Below, piece after piece: positions 28,007 to 38,314 of a stretch of 64,000 nucleotides of DNA. This DNA comes from an uncultured Bacteroidaceae bacterium (GTDB lineage: Bacteria > Bacteroidota > Bacteroidia > Bacteroidales > Bacteroidaceae). Where the stretch lies: NCBI GenBank assembly GCA_905234605.1, contig CAJOIE010000004.1:111734-175733 (forward strand), given 5' to 3'. Below the pieces are notes generated by a model. It saw only the letters and a program-made list of their open reading frames with translations. It was not told where the DNA came from and did not search any database. The position numbers were made by a program, and so were the translations under genes. Numbering within the stretch: position 1 is the stretch's first letter; each line of letters begins with the position of its first letter.

Positions 28007-28624
28007 ATGAAGAAGTTTATGCTTTTGGCGCTCCTCAGCGCATTTGTCTTCAGCGTCGCATCCTATGCAGGCAGCTACCAGTCGCAGGCCAAGAAGCTTG
28101 CCAAGGCCGAGTACAAGCGTCTCAAGAAAGAAGGCTGGATCGTGGCCCCGGGCGCTCTGCCCCTGCAGGCACAGCTCGAAGATGCCTACCTCAAGCAGCT
28201 TGAGCGCGGCGACGACGGCTATCCCCTCTGGTACATCGGCACAGGGCAGAGCGTAGGCCAGATCATCGACGCTGCACGTGTGCAGGCCACAGCCGTCTCC
28301 AAGCAGAACATTGCCGAGCAGGCAGGCAGCGAGATAGCAGGCCTCGTGGAGAACGCCGTCGGCAACAAGCAGCTCAGCACCACCGAGGCTGCTTCCATAG
28401 CACAGACCATCACCAAGTCGAAGGAACTCATCAACGCCAAGCTCGGCCGCACAGTGCCCGTCGTGGAATGCTACCGCCGCCTCAAGAACGGCAACGTGGA
28501 AGTGCTCATCCGCACAGGCTACAATGCCAACACAGCCCGTCAGCTCGGCATCGACGCCATCAAGGAGCAACTGGAGCAGGAAGCACGCGAGCTCGTCGTG
28601 GTCTTCGAGAACGCCGTGAAGTAA
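28007..28624 (+). CDS. Small secreted LPP20-like protein
   Basis: 205 residues from ATG 28007 (an in-frame ATG at 27953 would add 18 residues without signal character). Signal peptide MKKFMLLALLSAFVFSVASYA. The mature domain starts with YQSQAKKLAKAEYKRLKKEGW and continues VQATAVSKQNIAEQAGSEIAGL, then RTVPVVECYRRLKNGNVEVLIRTGYN, a pattern like the LPP20 fold in which an A-rich helix precedes two strands. It is placed before two larger secreted paralogs and probably shares their transcript, although an inverted repeat lies between. Function is unknown; periplasmic or surface location is inferred from the signal. Confidence 0.7.
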   Translation: MKKFMLLALLSAFVFSVASYAGSYQSQAKKLAKAEYKRLKKEGWIVAPGALPLQAQLEDAYLKQLERGDDGYPLWYIGTGQSVGQIIDAARVQATAVSKQNIAEQAGSEIAGLVENAVGNKQLSTTEAASIAQTITKSKELINAKLGRTVPVVECYRRLKNGNVEVLIRTGYNANTARQLGIDAIKEQLEQEARELVVVFENAVK

Positions 28625-28654
28625 CACCTGCCTGCTGAGGCATAAATATCACCT

Positions 28655-28707
28655 CGCGCTTCTCTATCCTCCCACACTGGCCAAGCGCGGAGGGATGGAG
28701 AAGCGCG
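28655..28707 (+). terminator. Long hairpin between LPP20-like gene and first transglutaminase-like gene
   Basis: CGCGCTTCTC at 28655-28664 pairs perfectly with 28698-28707; the stem extends inward with wobble pairs. No U-run follows, so it may be an attenuator or RNA-stability element and not a full terminator. Confidence 0.4.
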
Positions 28708-28768
28708 GTAACGTTTAGGACAAGCACACTATTCCACCACACGTAACACACCACAACCACCATCATCT

Positions 28769-30454
28769 ATGAAGCAACTCCACCGACCAATATACGTGGC
28801 CCTCGCCGTCCTCGCACTCGGCACCACACCGGCCAGCGCACAAGACGACTGGGGCAGCCTCGGCGATGCCTTCGGCTCATCGTGGGATGAGTTCGTGGCC
28901 GAGACCGATGCCGCATGGGAAGCCTTCCGCGACAGCTGCAACGCAGCCTTCGCCAACCTCTTGGAGCAGACATGGAAGGACTTCACCCCACAGGGCGTAC
29001 AGGCACCACCCAAGGACAATGGTATATCCACCGAGATGATGCAGCAGATGGCCCTGCCGCCCGAGATACCGCAGACACCTCCCACCAACGCCTTCTTCGC
29101 CTTCGACGCCATCGTCGACGCCGTGGACAATGTGAGTGCCAAGGCCATCAAGCCTCTCTTCAAGAAAAAGACCAAGAAGCAGAAGGCTGCCGCCCGCGCA
29201 AAGGCCAAGGCTCAGGCACAGCAACAGACCCAGCAGCAGAACGACCCCTTCGCCTCCTTCGGCACCGCCGTGCCCACGCAGCAGCCGCGCCAGCAGGCAA
29301 GTGCCAAACCCGCCAAAGGGCAGGCACCGGCACCCGCCAAGTGGCTTAAGTTCACCGTCTATGGCACCGAGATGCAAGTCAACATAGGCGACATCACCGA
29401 GCAACTGCGACTTGCCGACACGCAGAACACCACTGTGGCCAACGCGTGGCGACTGTGCTCCACACCACAGTACAAGGAGCTCATTGACGACTGCCTGCAA
29501 CTCAAGGACGACTATCAGTTGTGCGACTGGGCATACCTCCAGGCACTGCGCGCCATGGGCGATGCCTACTTCGGCCAAGGCTCCAACGAGAGCACATTCA
29601 TCACTGCCTACATCTTCAGCCAGTCGGGCTTCCGCATGCGTCTCGGAGCTGCTAACGGCAAGCTTGTGATGCTCTACGGCACACAACACACCATCTTCGG
29701 CAAGCCTGCATGGAGGTTCGATGCCGAGAACTTCTATGCCCTCAATGTCGACATCGACACCTACATGCCAGTCAACGCATGTCCCGCAGCCATGGAACAG
29801 GAAGAGTCCATGTCGCTGCTCGTGCCGGCAGAGCCCAAACTCACCGCCGACGTGTCCACCAACCACGTGTTCCAGGCATACCGCGACAAGTCGTTCCGCA
29901 TCAGCGTCGATGTCAACCAGAACCTCATGTCGTTCTTCGAGAGCTATCCCTCGTCGCGTCTTGGCGACAACCAGATGTCACGCTGGATAATGCTCGCCAA
30001 CACACCACTCGACAGCATGCTCTGTGCACAGCTCTATCCTGAGCTCCGCAAGCGTCTGGCAGGACGCAGCAAGCGCGACCAGGTGGCAGCACTGCTCGAC
30101 CTCGTGCAGGGCTTCACCTACAAGCTCGACGAGGAACGCTGGGGCTACGACCGCGCCTTCTTCTCAGAGGAGACACTCTTCTACGATGTGAGCGACTGCG
30201 AAGACCATGCCATACTCTTCTCGCGACTCGTGCGCGACCTCGTAGGCCTGCCCGTGGCACTCGTCCACTATGAGAACCCAGGCCATCTGGCTGCCGCCGT
30301 AAGGTTCGATGAGAGCGACGGCGTGCAGGGCGACTACATGCAGCTTGGTACAGACCGCTTCTACATCACCGACCCCACCTACGCCGGTGCCGGCATAGGG
30401 CGCACCATGCCTGTGGTGAAGCGTGCACGCACTAACATTGCCCTGCTGCAATAA
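28769..30454 (+). CDS. Secreted transglutaminase-like protein, paralog A
   Basis: 561 residues. Signal peptide ends ASAQ. Residues ~25-80 are helical (SSWDEFVAETDAAWEAFRD), ~115-190 are a low-complexity K/A/Q/P linker, and the rest is a domain that ends in a transglutaminase/protease-like core: Cys477 in DCEDHA, His506 in GHLAAAV and Asp535 in YITDPTY form the expected Cys-His-Asp triad in the right order and spacing. Such domains cleave or cross-link peptides in the periplasm or on the surface. No specific substrate can be named. The neighbour at 30490 is a clear paralog with the same triad, so the pair arose by tandem duplication. Confidence 0.75.
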   Translation: MKQLHRPIYVALAVLALGTTPASAQDDWGSLGDAFGSSWDEFVAETDAAWEAFRDSCNAAFANLLEQTWKDFTPQGVQAPPKDNGISTEMMQQMALPPEIPQTPPTNAFFAFDAIVDAVDNVSAKAIKPLFKKKTKKQKAAARAKAKAQAQQQTQQQNDPFASFGTAVPTQQPRQQASAKPAKGQAPAPAKWLKFTVYGTEMQVNIGDITEQLRLADTQNTTVANAWRLCSTPQYKELIDDCLQLKDDYQLCDWAYLQALRAMGDAYFGQGSNESTFITAYIFSQSGFRMRLGAANGKLVMLYGTQHTIFGKPAWRFDAENFYALNVDIDTYMPVNACPAAMEQEESMSLLVPAEPKLTADVSTNHVFQAYRDKSFRISVDVNQNLMSFFESYPSSRLGDNQMSRWIMLANTPLDSMLCAQLYPELRKRLAGRSKRDQVAALLDLVQGFTYKLDEERWGYDRAFFSEETLFYDVSDCEDHAILFSRLVRDLVGLPVALVHYENPGHLAAAVRFDESDGVQGDYMQLGTDRFYITDPTYAGAGIGRTMPVVKRARTNIALLQ

Positions 30455-30489
30455 ACATCTCCCACACATCCTTCCCTCACACATTCCCT

Positions 30490-32328
30490 ATGAACAACTA
30501 CATCAAGACCATACTCCTGAGTCTGTGCATACTGGCAGGCCTCACGGCATCAGCGCAGAAGCTCGTGGTGTACTCCGTCACGGGCGGCCCGCAGCTGGTC
30601 ACCGCATCAGGCAAGACTGCCATACGCCCATGGCAGCAGCTCACAATGGATGCCACGGTCAATATCCCCTACGACGCCACCCTGCGCCTCGTGGATGAGG
30701 CCAACAGCAAGCAGTATGTCATCCGCACACCGGGCAGTGACAAAGTGAGCAACTTCATCAGCAAGAGCGGCAACTCAGCGTCGGCACTGACACAGCGTTT
30801 CCTCCAGTACATGAAGGGGCAGATGACCAACGGCGCACGTCTCACCGCACAGGAACACTCCGACGTGGCCACCGTGACACGTCAGGTGGCAGTGGCCACG
30901 GAGCCGGCATCCAACGACCCGCTGGCAGCCTTCCGCCGTGAGTTTGAGAGCTTCCGCGATGCAGCGCGCAAGGACTTCGACACCTTCCGCCAGCAGGTGA
31001 ACGCACAGTATGCCGAGTTCCTCAAGGACTGCTGGGCCACCTTCGGCGCACAGCCTCCCATCCCCAAGCCCAAGATTGAGGATGTGAAGCCCATCATACT
31101 GCCACGACAGGAAGAAGGGCGCAGGATTCCCACACGACCCGTTCCCATTCAGGAGTTCGTGACGCCCGTACTGCCTGAGCCGCAGCCCATACCCATCCAG
31201 CCCATACCCGAGGATGAGCGCACCGACGTGTTTGAGGGCGTGAGCCTCGTCTTCCTCGGCACGCCCGTCAAGGTGCGCTTTGAGGCCGACAGCAAGATTG
31301 CCCTGGCAAGTGCTTCGCCCAATGCCATCTCTGAGGCCTGGAAACAGTTCTCCGACCCTCAGTACAACAACACTCTGGCCGACTGCCTGCACTTCAGGCA
31401 GGACATGCACCTCGGCGACTGGGCCTACCTGCAGCTGCTCAAGGCCGTGGCAGACGCCACCATGGGCAAAGGCAATGCCTCCACGCTCTTCATGGCCTAC
31501 ATGTACTGCCAGTCGGGCTACCAGATGCGTATTGCTGCTACCGACGATGGCGAGGTGCTGATGCTCTTTGCCTGCCGTCACATCATCTACAACAAGGCAT
31601 ACTTCACGCTGGGCGGAGAGTACTACTATCCGTTTGGGCAGGCACCAATGCAGCTCAGCATCTGCGACCTGCCCTATCCTGCCGAGCGCGGACTCTCGCT
31701 CATCATCAGTGAGCCCATGGCCATCGACGTTGCTGCGTCGCCTGTGCGCACGATGCAGTCGAAGCGCTACCACAAGATGGATGTCAGCGTCTCCGTCAAC
31801 CGCAACCTCATCGACTTCTACGACGGCTATCCCTCCTCGGAAATCGGTGGCGACGTGATGACACGCTGGGCTATGTATGCCAATACTCCTCTCAGCCAGC
31901 AGGCCACATCGTCGCTCTATCCTGCCATTGAAGCCGATGTGCGCGGACTCAGCACGCTCGATGCCGTCAACCATGTGCTCAACTTCGTGCAGACATCGCT
32001 CGTGTATGAGTTCGACGACAAAGTCTGGGGCGGCGACCGTGCCTTCTTCGCCGAGGAGACACTGTTCTATCCTTATGCCGACTGTGAGGATCGTTCCATA
32101 CTCTTCACACGAATCGTGCGCGACGTGCTCAAGCTGAAGACAGTGCTCATCTACTATCCCGGCCATCTGGCCACAGCTGTCAACTTCCCCGACGATGTCG
32201 ATGGCGACTATGTGGTCGTTGGCGGTGAGCGCTACACCATCTGTGACCCCACCTTCATCGGAGCACCTGTAGGGCGCACCATGCCGCAGATGGACAACGC
32301 ATCGGCCAAAGCAATAGTGCTGCAGTGA
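30490..32328 (+). CDS. Secreted transglutaminase-like protein, paralog B
   Basis: 612 residues, starting 35 bases after paralog A. Signal peptide MNNYIKTILLSLCILAGLTASAQ. Unlike A it has an extra N-terminal domain (~24-110; VVYSVTGGPQLVTASGKTA ... RLVDEANSKQYVIRTPG) resembling domains that sense or bind cell-envelope material, then a helical segment like that of A (FRREFESFRDAARKDFDTF), a proline-rich linker (~200-245) and the shared catalytic region. The triad is Cys532 (DCEDRS), His559 (GHLATAV) and Asp586 (CDPTF). Shared phrases with A include GDWAYLQ-type, YPSSEIGGD/YPSSRLGDN and GRTMP near the C-terminus. Function is inferred only from the triad. Confidence 0.75.
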   Translation: MNNYIKTILLSLCILAGLTASAQKLVVYSVTGGPQLVTASGKTAIRPWQQLTMDATVNIPYDATLRLVDEANSKQYVIRTPGSDKVSNFISKSGNSASALTQRFLQYMKGQMTNGARLTAQEHSDVATVTRQVAVATEPASNDPLAAFRREFESFRDAARKDFDTFRQQVNAQYAEFLKDCWATFGAQPPIPKPKIEDVKPIILPRQEEGRRIPTRPVPIQEFVTPVLPEPQPIPIQPIPEDERTDVFEGVSLVFLGTPVKVRFEADSKIALASASPNAISEAWKQFSDPQYNNTLADCLHFRQDMHLGDWAYLQLLKAVADATMGKGNASTLFMAYMYCQSGYQMRIAATDDGEVLMLFACRHIIYNKAYFTLGGEYYYPFGQAPMQLSICDLPYPAERGLSLIISEPMAIDVAASPVRTMQSKRYHKMDVSVSVNRNLIDFYDGYPSSEIGGDVMTRWAMYANTPLSQQATSSLYPAIEADVRGLSTLDAVNHVLNFVQTSLVYEFDDKVWGGDRAFFAEETLFYPYADCEDRSILFTRIVRDVLKLKTVLIYYPGHLATAVNFPDDVDGDYVVVGGERYTICDPTFIGAPVGRTMPQMDNASAKAIVLQ

Positions 32329-32346
32329 CAGGCTGAAGACCTCATG

Positions 32347-32376
32347 CGCGCGTACATATTTATATATGTGCGCGCG
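32347..32376 (+). terminator. Hairpin after the transglutaminase-like pair
   Basis: A 13-base-pair stem with one wobble pair (32347-32359 with 32364-32376) and a 4-base loop, GC-rich at the base and AT-rich at the tip. No U-run follows. Confidence 0.45.
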
Positions 32377-32449
32377 TAACTCTGTCTGACCCGTGACGGA
32401 GACAGCAGCTGATATGCCAATAAACAATCAACAGTAAACATATAAACTC

Positions 32450-32764
32450 ATGGACAACAACAGTGAACAGAAACCTGGACAGGTGCAGGTGAACATGACC
32501 CCCGAGGTGGAGCGTGGAGTATATTCCAACATGACCATCATGGGCTACACACCTGCAGAATTCATCATGGACTTTGTGTTCCATCATCCTGGCATGCCCC
32601 GGGCCAACGTGCAGAGCCGTGTCATCATGTCGCCCGTGCAAGCCAAGCGACTCATGCGCCTGCTGGAGCAGAACATGGCCAACTATGAGAAGAACTTCGG
32701 CACTATCAGCCTGGCAGAGGACAGCAAGTCGAAGGAACCCATCTCACCCTTCAAGCTCAAGTAG
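32450..32764 (+). CDS. DUF3467 family protein
   Basis: 104 residues, cytoplasmic. The family phrases are VNMTPEVERGVYSNMTIMGY, FIMDFVFHHPGMPRANVQSRVIMSP and the closing helix AKRLMRLLEQNMANYEKNFG. DUF3467 proteins are small and of unknown function; in many Bacteroidales this gene sits between rpoC and rpsL, which fits its place next to rpsL here, though rpoC is now 31 kb away. It ends before a strong hairpin, so it is probably not in the rpsL transcript. Confidence 0.9.
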   Translation: MDNNSEQKPGQVQVNMTPEVERGVYSNMTIMGYTPAEFIMDFVFHHPGMPRANVQSRVIMSPVQAKRLMRLLEQNMANYEKNFGTISLAEDSKSKEPISPFKLK

Positions 32765-32786
32765 GCCAGGCCGACACCATCCCAAT

Positions 32787-32834
32787 TGCAGGGGCAGGGT
32801 AGCGACACCAAGGGTGTTGTGCCTTGCCCCTGCA
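32787..32834 (+). terminator. Hairpin after DUF3467
   Basis: TGCAGGGGCAGGG at 32787-32799 pairs with 32822-32834 (one wobble), and an inner hairpin continues the stem. U-poor downstream sequence. Confidence 0.55.
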
Positions 32835-33027
32835 CTGCGTCATGCTGCTCTTAGCTGCTACATGCCGTTCACTCTGTAGTCTGTTTGACTGCTCTATTGT
32901 GCATTTATCCGCGATGAAAGCCTTTTTGACTCTCGTCATTAACCGCATCAACAGTTAAAAAAGCATAAATATGCGTGTGTCAGTCTGCCAATTTTGCGTC
33001 GGTGGCGGTTTTAGTCAGCACTAAGAG
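32835..33027. other. Intergenic stretch before the ribosomal promoter
   Basis: Part of the 379-base gap between DUF3467 and rpsL. Apart from the hairpin and the promoter listed separately, I see no open frame with coding character and no repeat. It is AT-richer than its surroundings, with an A-run near 32957. Confidence 0.6.
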
Positions 33028-33057
33028 TTGCAGTTAGGGCTGAAATGTATAACTTTG
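33028..33057 (+). promoter_or_regulatory. Main promoter of the str-S10-spc-alpha super-operon
   Basis: TTG at 33028-33030 and TAACTTTG at 33050-33057, spacing 19, followed by CAGCC. The inferred transcript start near 33062 leaves a leader of about 80 bases before rpsL at 33144. It also shows that an in-frame ATG at 33045 cannot be the rpsL start. Confidence 0.8.
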
Positions 33058-33143
33058 CAGCCCGAATGGGCATAGTGTGCCCGTTTGACTTGCGTATACA
33101 GGTAAATTCATACATAAATAATACATATAAAAGTAACACAACA

Positions 33144-33527
<384 letters not shown>

Positions 33528-33671
33528 GTCGCAGGGACAGACACTGAAGTAATTAATCCTAATTCATCCAAACAAGGTTTTGTGTTGTACAGACGAGGTT
33601 GAGTAAGCACCTCAGTGGAGGAGCTGAAGAACACAACGCTACAGCCCAAACGCAGAAACTCTCACACAGAA

Positions 33672-34148
33672 ATGAGAAAAGCAAAACCAAAGAAGCGTGT
33701 CATCCTTCCCGATCCCGTGTATGGCGACGTGAAGGTGTCCAAGTTTGTCAATCATCTGATGTATGATGGCAAGAAGAGCATCTCCTATCGCATCTTCTAT
33801 GATGCTCTTGAGATTGTGAAGAATAAGATGCAGGACCAGGAGAAGAGTGCCCTCGAGATATGGAAGGAAGCTCTTGACAAGGTGACTCCCCTTGTGGAGG
33901 TGAAGAGCCGCCGCATAGGTGGTGCAACCTTCCAGGTGCCCACGGAGATACGTCCGTCGCGTAAGGAGAGCGTCTCGATGAAGAACCTTATCTCCTTCGC
34001 TCGCAAGCGTGGCGGCAAGACCATGGCCGATAAGCTCGCAGCCGAGATAATGGATGCCTTCAACGGTCAGGGTGGTGCCTTCAAGCGTAAGGAAGATATG
34101 CACCGCATGGCTGAGGCCAACCGCGCATTCGCACACTTCCGCTTCTAA
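33672..34148 (+). CDS. rpsG: 30S ribosomal protein S7
   Basis: 158 residues, start MRKAKPKKR at 33672; an upstream in-frame ATG at 33615 would add 19 residues not found in the family. S7 nucleates assembly of the 3' major domain of 16S rRNA and contacts the E-site tRNA. Family phrases: [31 protein letters not shown] and the [13 protein letters not shown] helix. 27 bases separate it from fusA. Confidence 0.98.
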   Translation: MRKAKPKKRVILPDPVYGDVKVSKFVNHLMYDGKKSISYRIFYDALEIVKNKMQDQEKSALEIWKEALDKVTPLVEVKSRRIGGATFQVPTEIRPSRKESVSMKNLISFARKRGGKTMADKLAAEIMDAFNGQGGAFKRKEDMHRMAEANRAFAHFRF

Positions 34149-34175
34149 TCCGCATAACCAGACTACACAAGACGA

Positions 34176-36293
34176 ATGGCTAAACAAGATTTGCACCTGA
34201 CCCGCAATATAGGCATCATGGCTCACATCGATGCCGGCAAGACGACTACCTCTGAGCGTATCCTCTTCTATACGGGTCTCACCCACAAAATAGGTGAAGT
34301 GCACGACGGTGCCGCTACCATGGACTGGATGGCTCAGGAACAGGAACGCGGCATCACCATCACTTCTGCTGCCACTACCACATTCTGGAACTGGAACGAC
34401 AAGAAGTATAAAATCAACCTAATTGACACTCCGGGGCACGTGGACTTCACCGCAGAGGTGGAGCGCTCGCTGCGTGTGCTCGACGGTGCCGTGGCTGCCT
34501 ATTGCGCCGTGGGCGGCGTGGAGCCCCAGTCCGAGACTGTGTGGCGTCAGGCCGACAAGTACAATGTGCCGCGCATCGGATATGTCAACAAGATGGACCG
34601 TTCTGGTGCCGACTTCTTCGAGGTGGTGCGCCAGATGAAGGACGTCCTTGGCGCAAAGGCTGTACCCGTGGTGATACCCATCGGTGCCGAGGAGAATTTC
34701 AAGGGTGTGGTCGACCTCATCAAGATGAAGGCCATACTCTGGCACGACGAGACAATGGGTGCCGAGTACAGCGTTGAGGAAATCCCCGCCAACCTTGTTG
34801 ACGAGGCTCAGGAGTGGCGCGACAAGATGCTCGAGACCGTGGCCGAGTACGACGAGAAGCTGATGGAGAAGTTCTTCGACGACCCCAGCAGCATCACCGA
34901 GGAAGAAATACTCGCGGCCTTGCGTGCCGCCACCGTGAGCATGGAGATTACGCCTATGCTGTGCGGTTCGTCGTTCAAGAACAAAGGTGTCCAGACATTG
35001 CTGGATTATGTTTGCGCTTTCCTGCCCAGTCCCCTTGATACGCCCAATGTCGTGGGCACCAACCCCGAGACGGGCGAGGAGGAAGACCGCAAGCCCAGCG
35101 AGGACGACAAGACATCAGCCCTGGCATTCAAAATAGCCACTGACCCGTATGTGGGTCGTCTCACCTTCATACGTGTCTATTCGGGCAAGGTGGAGGCTGG
35201 CTCCTATATCTATAACACCCGCTCGGGCAAGAAGGAGCGTGTGAGCCGTCTCTTCCAGATGCACTCCAACCACCAGAATCCTGTTGAGGTAATCTCTGCC
35301 GGAGATATAGGTGCAGGCGTAGGTTTCAAGGATATACGCACTGGCGACACTCTCTGCGACGAGGATGCACCCATTGTGCTCGAGTCGATGGACTTCCCCG
35401 ACCCCGTGATTGGTATCGCCGTGGAGCCCAAGACCCAGAAAGATCTGGACAAGCTCTCCAATGGTCTCGCCAAGCTGGCTGAGGAAGATCCCACATTCAC
35501 CGTGCGTACCGATGAGCAGAGCGGCCAGACCGTCATCAGCGGTATGGGCGAGCTGCACCTCGACATCATCATCGACCGCCTCAAGCGCGAGTTCAAGGTG
35601 GAGTGTAACCAGGGTAAGCCTCAGGTCAACTATAAGGAAGCTATCACCAAGACGGTCAATCTCCGTGAGGTCTACAAAAAGCAGTCCGGTGGTCGCGGTA
35701 AGTTCGCCGACATCATTGTCAACGTCGGCCCTGTCGACGACGACTTCGAAGGTACAGGCCTGCAGTTTGAGAACAAGGTGACTGGCGGTAACATACCCAA
35801 GGAATTCATTCCTTCCGTGCAGAAAGGCTTCGAGAGTGCCATGAAGAATGGCATACTCGGTGGCTTCCCCATGGATAGCCTCAAGGTAGAACTGCTCGAC
35901 GGTTCGTTCCACCCTGTGGACTCCGACCAGCTCTCTTTCGAAATCTGTGCCATTCAGGCATACAAGAATGCCTGCACACAGGCCAAGCCTGTGCTGATGG
36001 AGCCTATAATGAAGCTCGAGGTGGTGACGCCAGAAGAGAATATGGGCGACGTCATAGGCGACCTCAACAAACGCCGTGGTCAGGTGGAAGGCATGGACAC
36101 AAGTCGCAGTGGTGCCCGCATAGTCAAGGCCATGGTGCCGCTGGGCGAGATGTTCGGATATGTGACGGCATTGCGTACCATCACCTCCGGCCGTGCTACC
36201 AGCAGTATGACCTACGACCATCACGCACCTGTATCCAGCAGCATCGCCAAGACTGTACTTGAGGAAATCAAGGGTCGTGTCGATCTGGTCTGA
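34176..36293 (+). CDS. fusA: Elongation factor G
   Basis: 705 residues. This GTPase drives translocation of tRNAs and mRNA on the ribosome. The G-domain motifs are complete: AHIDAGKT at 16-23, RGITI, DTPGH and NKMD. Domains II-V follow in the usual order, ending [19 protein letters not shown]. Length and sequence are those of canonical bacterial EF-G1 and not of the divergent second EF-G of some Bacteroides. The tuf gene that follows fusA in many bacteria is absent; the next gene is rpsJ. Confidence 0.98.
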   Translation: MAKQDLHLTRNIGIMAHIDAGKTTTSERILFYTGLTHKIGEVHDGAATMDWMAQEQERGITITSAATTTFWNWNDKKYKINLIDTPGHVDFTAEVERSLRVLDGAVAAYCAVGGVEPQSETVWRQADKYNVPRIGYVNKMDRSGADFFEVVRQMKDVLGAKAVPVVIPIGAEENFKGVVDLIKMKAILWHDETMGAEYSVEEIPANLVDEAQEWRDKMLETVAEYDEKLMEKFFDDPSSITEEEILAALRAATVSMEITPMLCGSSFKNKGVQTLLDYVCAFLPSPLDTPNVVGTNPETGEEEDRKPSEDDKTSALAFKIATDPYVGRLTFIRVYSGKVEAGSYIYNTRSGKKERVSRLFQMHSNHQNPVEVISAGDIGAGVGFKDIRTGDTLCDEDAPIVLESMDFPDPVIGIAVEPKTQKDLDKLSNGLAKLAEEDPTFTVRTDEQSGQTVISGMGELHLDIIIDRLKREFKVECNQGKPQVNYKEAITKTVNLREVYKKQSGGRGKFADIIVNVGPVDDDFEGTGLQFENKVTGGNIPKEFIPSVQKGFESAMKNGILGGFPMDSLKVELLDGSFHPVDSDQLSFEICAIQAYKNACTQAKPVLMEPIMKLEVVTPEENMGDVIGDLNKRRGQVEGMDTSRSGARIVKAMVPLGEMFGYVTALRTITSGRATSSMTYDHHAPVSSSIAKTVLEEIKGRVDLV

Positions 36294-36313
36294 TACGATG
36301 AAACAAAGGGGCA

Positions 36314-36349
36314 GGGCGTTGCCGAGCAAATGACTCTTTGGCAACACCC
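36314..36349 (+). other. Hairpin in the fusA-rpsJ spacer
   Basis: GGGCGTTGCC at 36314-36323 can pair with 36340-36349 (one mismatch). It marks the junction of the str and S10 groups and could attenuate or process the transcript. No U-run follows. Confidence 0.4.
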
Positions 36350-36388
36350 GCCTCAAACAATTATCAACAATAACAACTTAACATCACC

Positions 36389-36694
36389 ATGAGTCAGAAA
36401 ATCAGAATTAAGCTCAAGTCCTACGACCACAACCTCGTAGACAAGTCGGCAGAGAAGATTGTCAAGACCGTGAAGGCTACGGGTGCCATTGTCAGCGGCC
36501 CGATACCATTGCCCACACACAAGCGCATCTTCACTGTCAACCGTTCCACATTCGTCAACAAGAAAGCCCGCGAACAGTTCCAGCTGAGCAGCTACAAGCG
36601 CCTCATCGACATCTTCTCGAGTACGGCACAGACAGTGGATGCCCTTATGAAGCTCGAACTCCCCAGCGGTGTCGAAGTGGAAATCAAGGTGTAG
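36389..36694 (+). CDS. rpsJ: 30S ribosomal protein S10
   Basis: 101 residues, the usual length. Besides its ribosomal role, S10 (NusE) joins antitermination complexes with NusB. Family phrases: [51 protein letters not shown] and the C-terminal [11 protein letters not shown]. It opens the S10 group 95 bases after fusA. Confidence 0.98.
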   Translation: MSQKIRIKLKSYDHNLVDKSAEKIVKTVKATGAIVSGPIPLPTHKRIFTVNRSTFVNKKAREQFQLSSYKRLIDIFSSTAQTVDALMKLELPSGVEVEIKV

Positions 36695-36745
36695 GACTCA
36701 CGCTTAGCGAACACAATCGTACTTATATCATATATCATTACTGAA

Positions 36746-37366
36746 ATGCCAGGATTATTAGGAAAGAAAATCGGAATGACTTCCGTTTTCAGTGCCGACG
36801 GCAAGAATGTGCCGTGCACTGTTGTCGAATTGGGTCCTTGCGTAGTAACACAAATCAAGAGCGTTGAGAAGGACGGCTATGCTGCCGTTCAGCTCGGCTT
36901 CGAAGATGCTAAGGAGAAGAATACATCCAAGCCGATGCTTGGCCACTTCGCCAAAAGCGGTGTTACACCCAAGCGCCACTTGGCCGAGTTCACGGGTTTT
37001 GAGCAAGAGCTCAATCTGGGCGACACAATCACTGTTGCAGACCTCTTCGCAGATGCATCTTACGTTGACGTCATCGGCACAAGCAAAGGACGTGGCTTCC
37101 AGGGCGTAGTGAAGCGTCATGGTTTCGGAGGTGTAGGTCAGACCACCCATGGTCAGGACGACCGCACCCGCAAACCAGGTTCCATCGGTGCCTGTTCATA
37201 TCCCGCCAAGGTCTTCAAGGGCCTGCGAATGGGCGGACAGATGGGCAATGCACGCGTGACCACCCACAACCTACAGGTGTTAAAGGTTATACCTGAGCAC
37301 AACCTCCTTCTTATCAAGGGCAGCGTGCCTGGGTTCAATGGTTCAATCGTAAGTGTTATTTTGTAA
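36746..37366 (+). CDS. rplC: 50S ribosomal protein L3
   Basis: 206 residues, start [16 protein letters not shown]3 reaches towards the peptidyl-transferase centre with its central extension, here [21 protein letters not shown]. The [12 protein letters not shown] phrase holds the glutamine that is methylated in other bacteria. It is followed one base later by rplD. Confidence 0.97.
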   Translation: MPGLLGKKIGMTSVFSADGKNVPCTVVELGPCVVTQIKSVEKDGYAAVQLGFEDAKEKNTSKPMLGHFAKSGVTPKRHLAEFTGFEQELNLGDTITVADLFADASYVDVIGTSKGRGFQGVVKRHGFGGVGQTTHGQDDRTRKPGSIGACSYPAKVFKGLRMGGQMGNARVTTHNLQVLKVIPEHNLLLIKGSVPGFNGSIVSVIL

Positions 37367-37367
37367 G

Positions 37368-37997
37368 ATGGAACTCAGTGTATTAAATATCAAAGGTCAG
37401 GATACTGGCCGCAAGGTCGTGCTTGATGATGCCCTCTTCGGCATTGAGCCCAACGACCACGCTATCTACCTCGATGTCCGACTCTATCTTGCTAACCAGC
37501 GACAGGGAACGGCCAAGGCAAAGACACGCTCTGAGATCAGTGGTTCCACCCGTAAGCTCGGTCGTCAGAAAGGCGGTGGCGGAGCACGTCGTGGTGACAT
37601 CAATTCTCCTGTACTTGTTGGCGGTGGCCGTGTCTTCGGCCCTCAGCCGCGCGACTACAGCTTCAAGCTCAATAAGAAGCTACGTCGTCTGGCACGTAAG
37701 AGTGCTCTCTCATACAAGGCACAGGAGAATGCTATTGTCGTAGTAGAAGACTTCACGTTTGAGGCTCCTAAGACCAAGCAGTATATCGAAGTGCTAAATA
37801 ATCTTAAAGTAGCAGACAAGAAGACACTCCTCGTGCTGCAAGGAATAGACAAAGCCGTATATTTGTCCGCTCGTAACTTGGAGCGTGCTGACGTCGTCGC
37901 TGCATCCGCGCTGAACACCTACAAAGTGCTTGACGCTGATGTCCTTGTGCTGACTGAGAGTGCGCTTGCAGCTGTTAACGAGAGCCTAAACAAGTAA
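37368..37997 (+). CDS. rplD: 50S ribosomal protein L4
   Basis: 209 residues from ATG 37368, one base after the rplC stop; an ATG at 37353 inside rplC is rejected. The long loop that lines the peptide exit tunnel reads [18 protein letters not shown], with no deletion of the kind linked to macrolide resistance. In other bacteria L4 represses its own operon; no leader structure for this was identified here. Confidence 0.97.
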   Translation: MELSVLNIKGQDTGRKVVLDDALFGIEPNDHAIYLDVRLYLANQRQGTAKAKTRSEISGSTRKLGRQKGGGGARRGDINSPVLVGGGRVFGPQPRDYSFKLNKKLRRLARKSALSYKAQENAIVVVEDFTFEAPKTKQYIEVLNNLKVADKKTLLVLQGIDKAVYLSARNLERADVVAASALNTYKVLDADVLVLTESALAAVNESLNK

Positions 37998-38018
37998 CCC
38001 CCGACATCGCACACAGTT

Positions 38019-38309
38019 ATGGGATATATCATAAAACCTCTGGTCACTGAGAAGATGACCAAGATTACGGAGAAGCAGAACAAGTTCGGCTTCATTGTCC
38101 GTCCTGAAGCAAATAAGATTCAGATTAAAGAAGAGGTGGAAGCTCTGTACAATGTCAAGGTTGTCGGCATCAGCACATGTGTCTACGCCGGCAAAAACAA
38201 GAGCCGCTACACCAAGGCTGGTCTCATAAAGGGTCGCACTAATGCCTTCAAGAAGGCTGTCGTGACCCTGAGAGAAGGAGACACCATAGATTTCTATAGC
38301 AACATTTAA
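38019..38309 (+). CDS. rplW: 50S ribosomal protein L23
   Basis: 96 residues. L23 lies at the exit of the peptide tunnel and docks trigger factor and SRP. Family phrases: [11 protein letters not shown] at the start, [17 protein letters not shown] in the middle and the terminal [12 protein letters not shown]. 21 bases after rplD, 5 bases before rplB. Confidence 0.97.
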   Translation: MGYIIKPLVTEKMTKITEKQNKFGFIVRPEANKIQIKEEVEALYNVKVVGISTCVYAGKNKSRYTKAGLIKGRTNAFKKAVVTLREGDTIDFYSNI

Positions 38310-38314
38310 CTAAG

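Noticed and set aside
30775..32427. 550-codon open frame on the minus strand opposite transglutaminase-like paralog B
   Set aside because: Antisense shadow of a gene with signal peptide and intact catalytic motif; no recognisable domain.
33045..33143. N-terminal extension of rpsL from ATG 33045
   Set aside because: The ATG lies inside the -7 promoter region, upstream of the inferred transcript start, and S12 proteins begin at MPTIQQL.
35115..36356. 413-codon minus-strand open frame opposite fusA
   Set aside because: fusA is certain; the antisense frame is histidine/glutamate/valine-rich in the way shadows of GC-rich genes are.
36294..36388. A tuf gene or remnant between fusA and rpsJ
   Set aside because: The 95-base spacer has only a hairpin; no EF-Tu sequence is present, and many Bacteroidetes keep tuf elsewhere.
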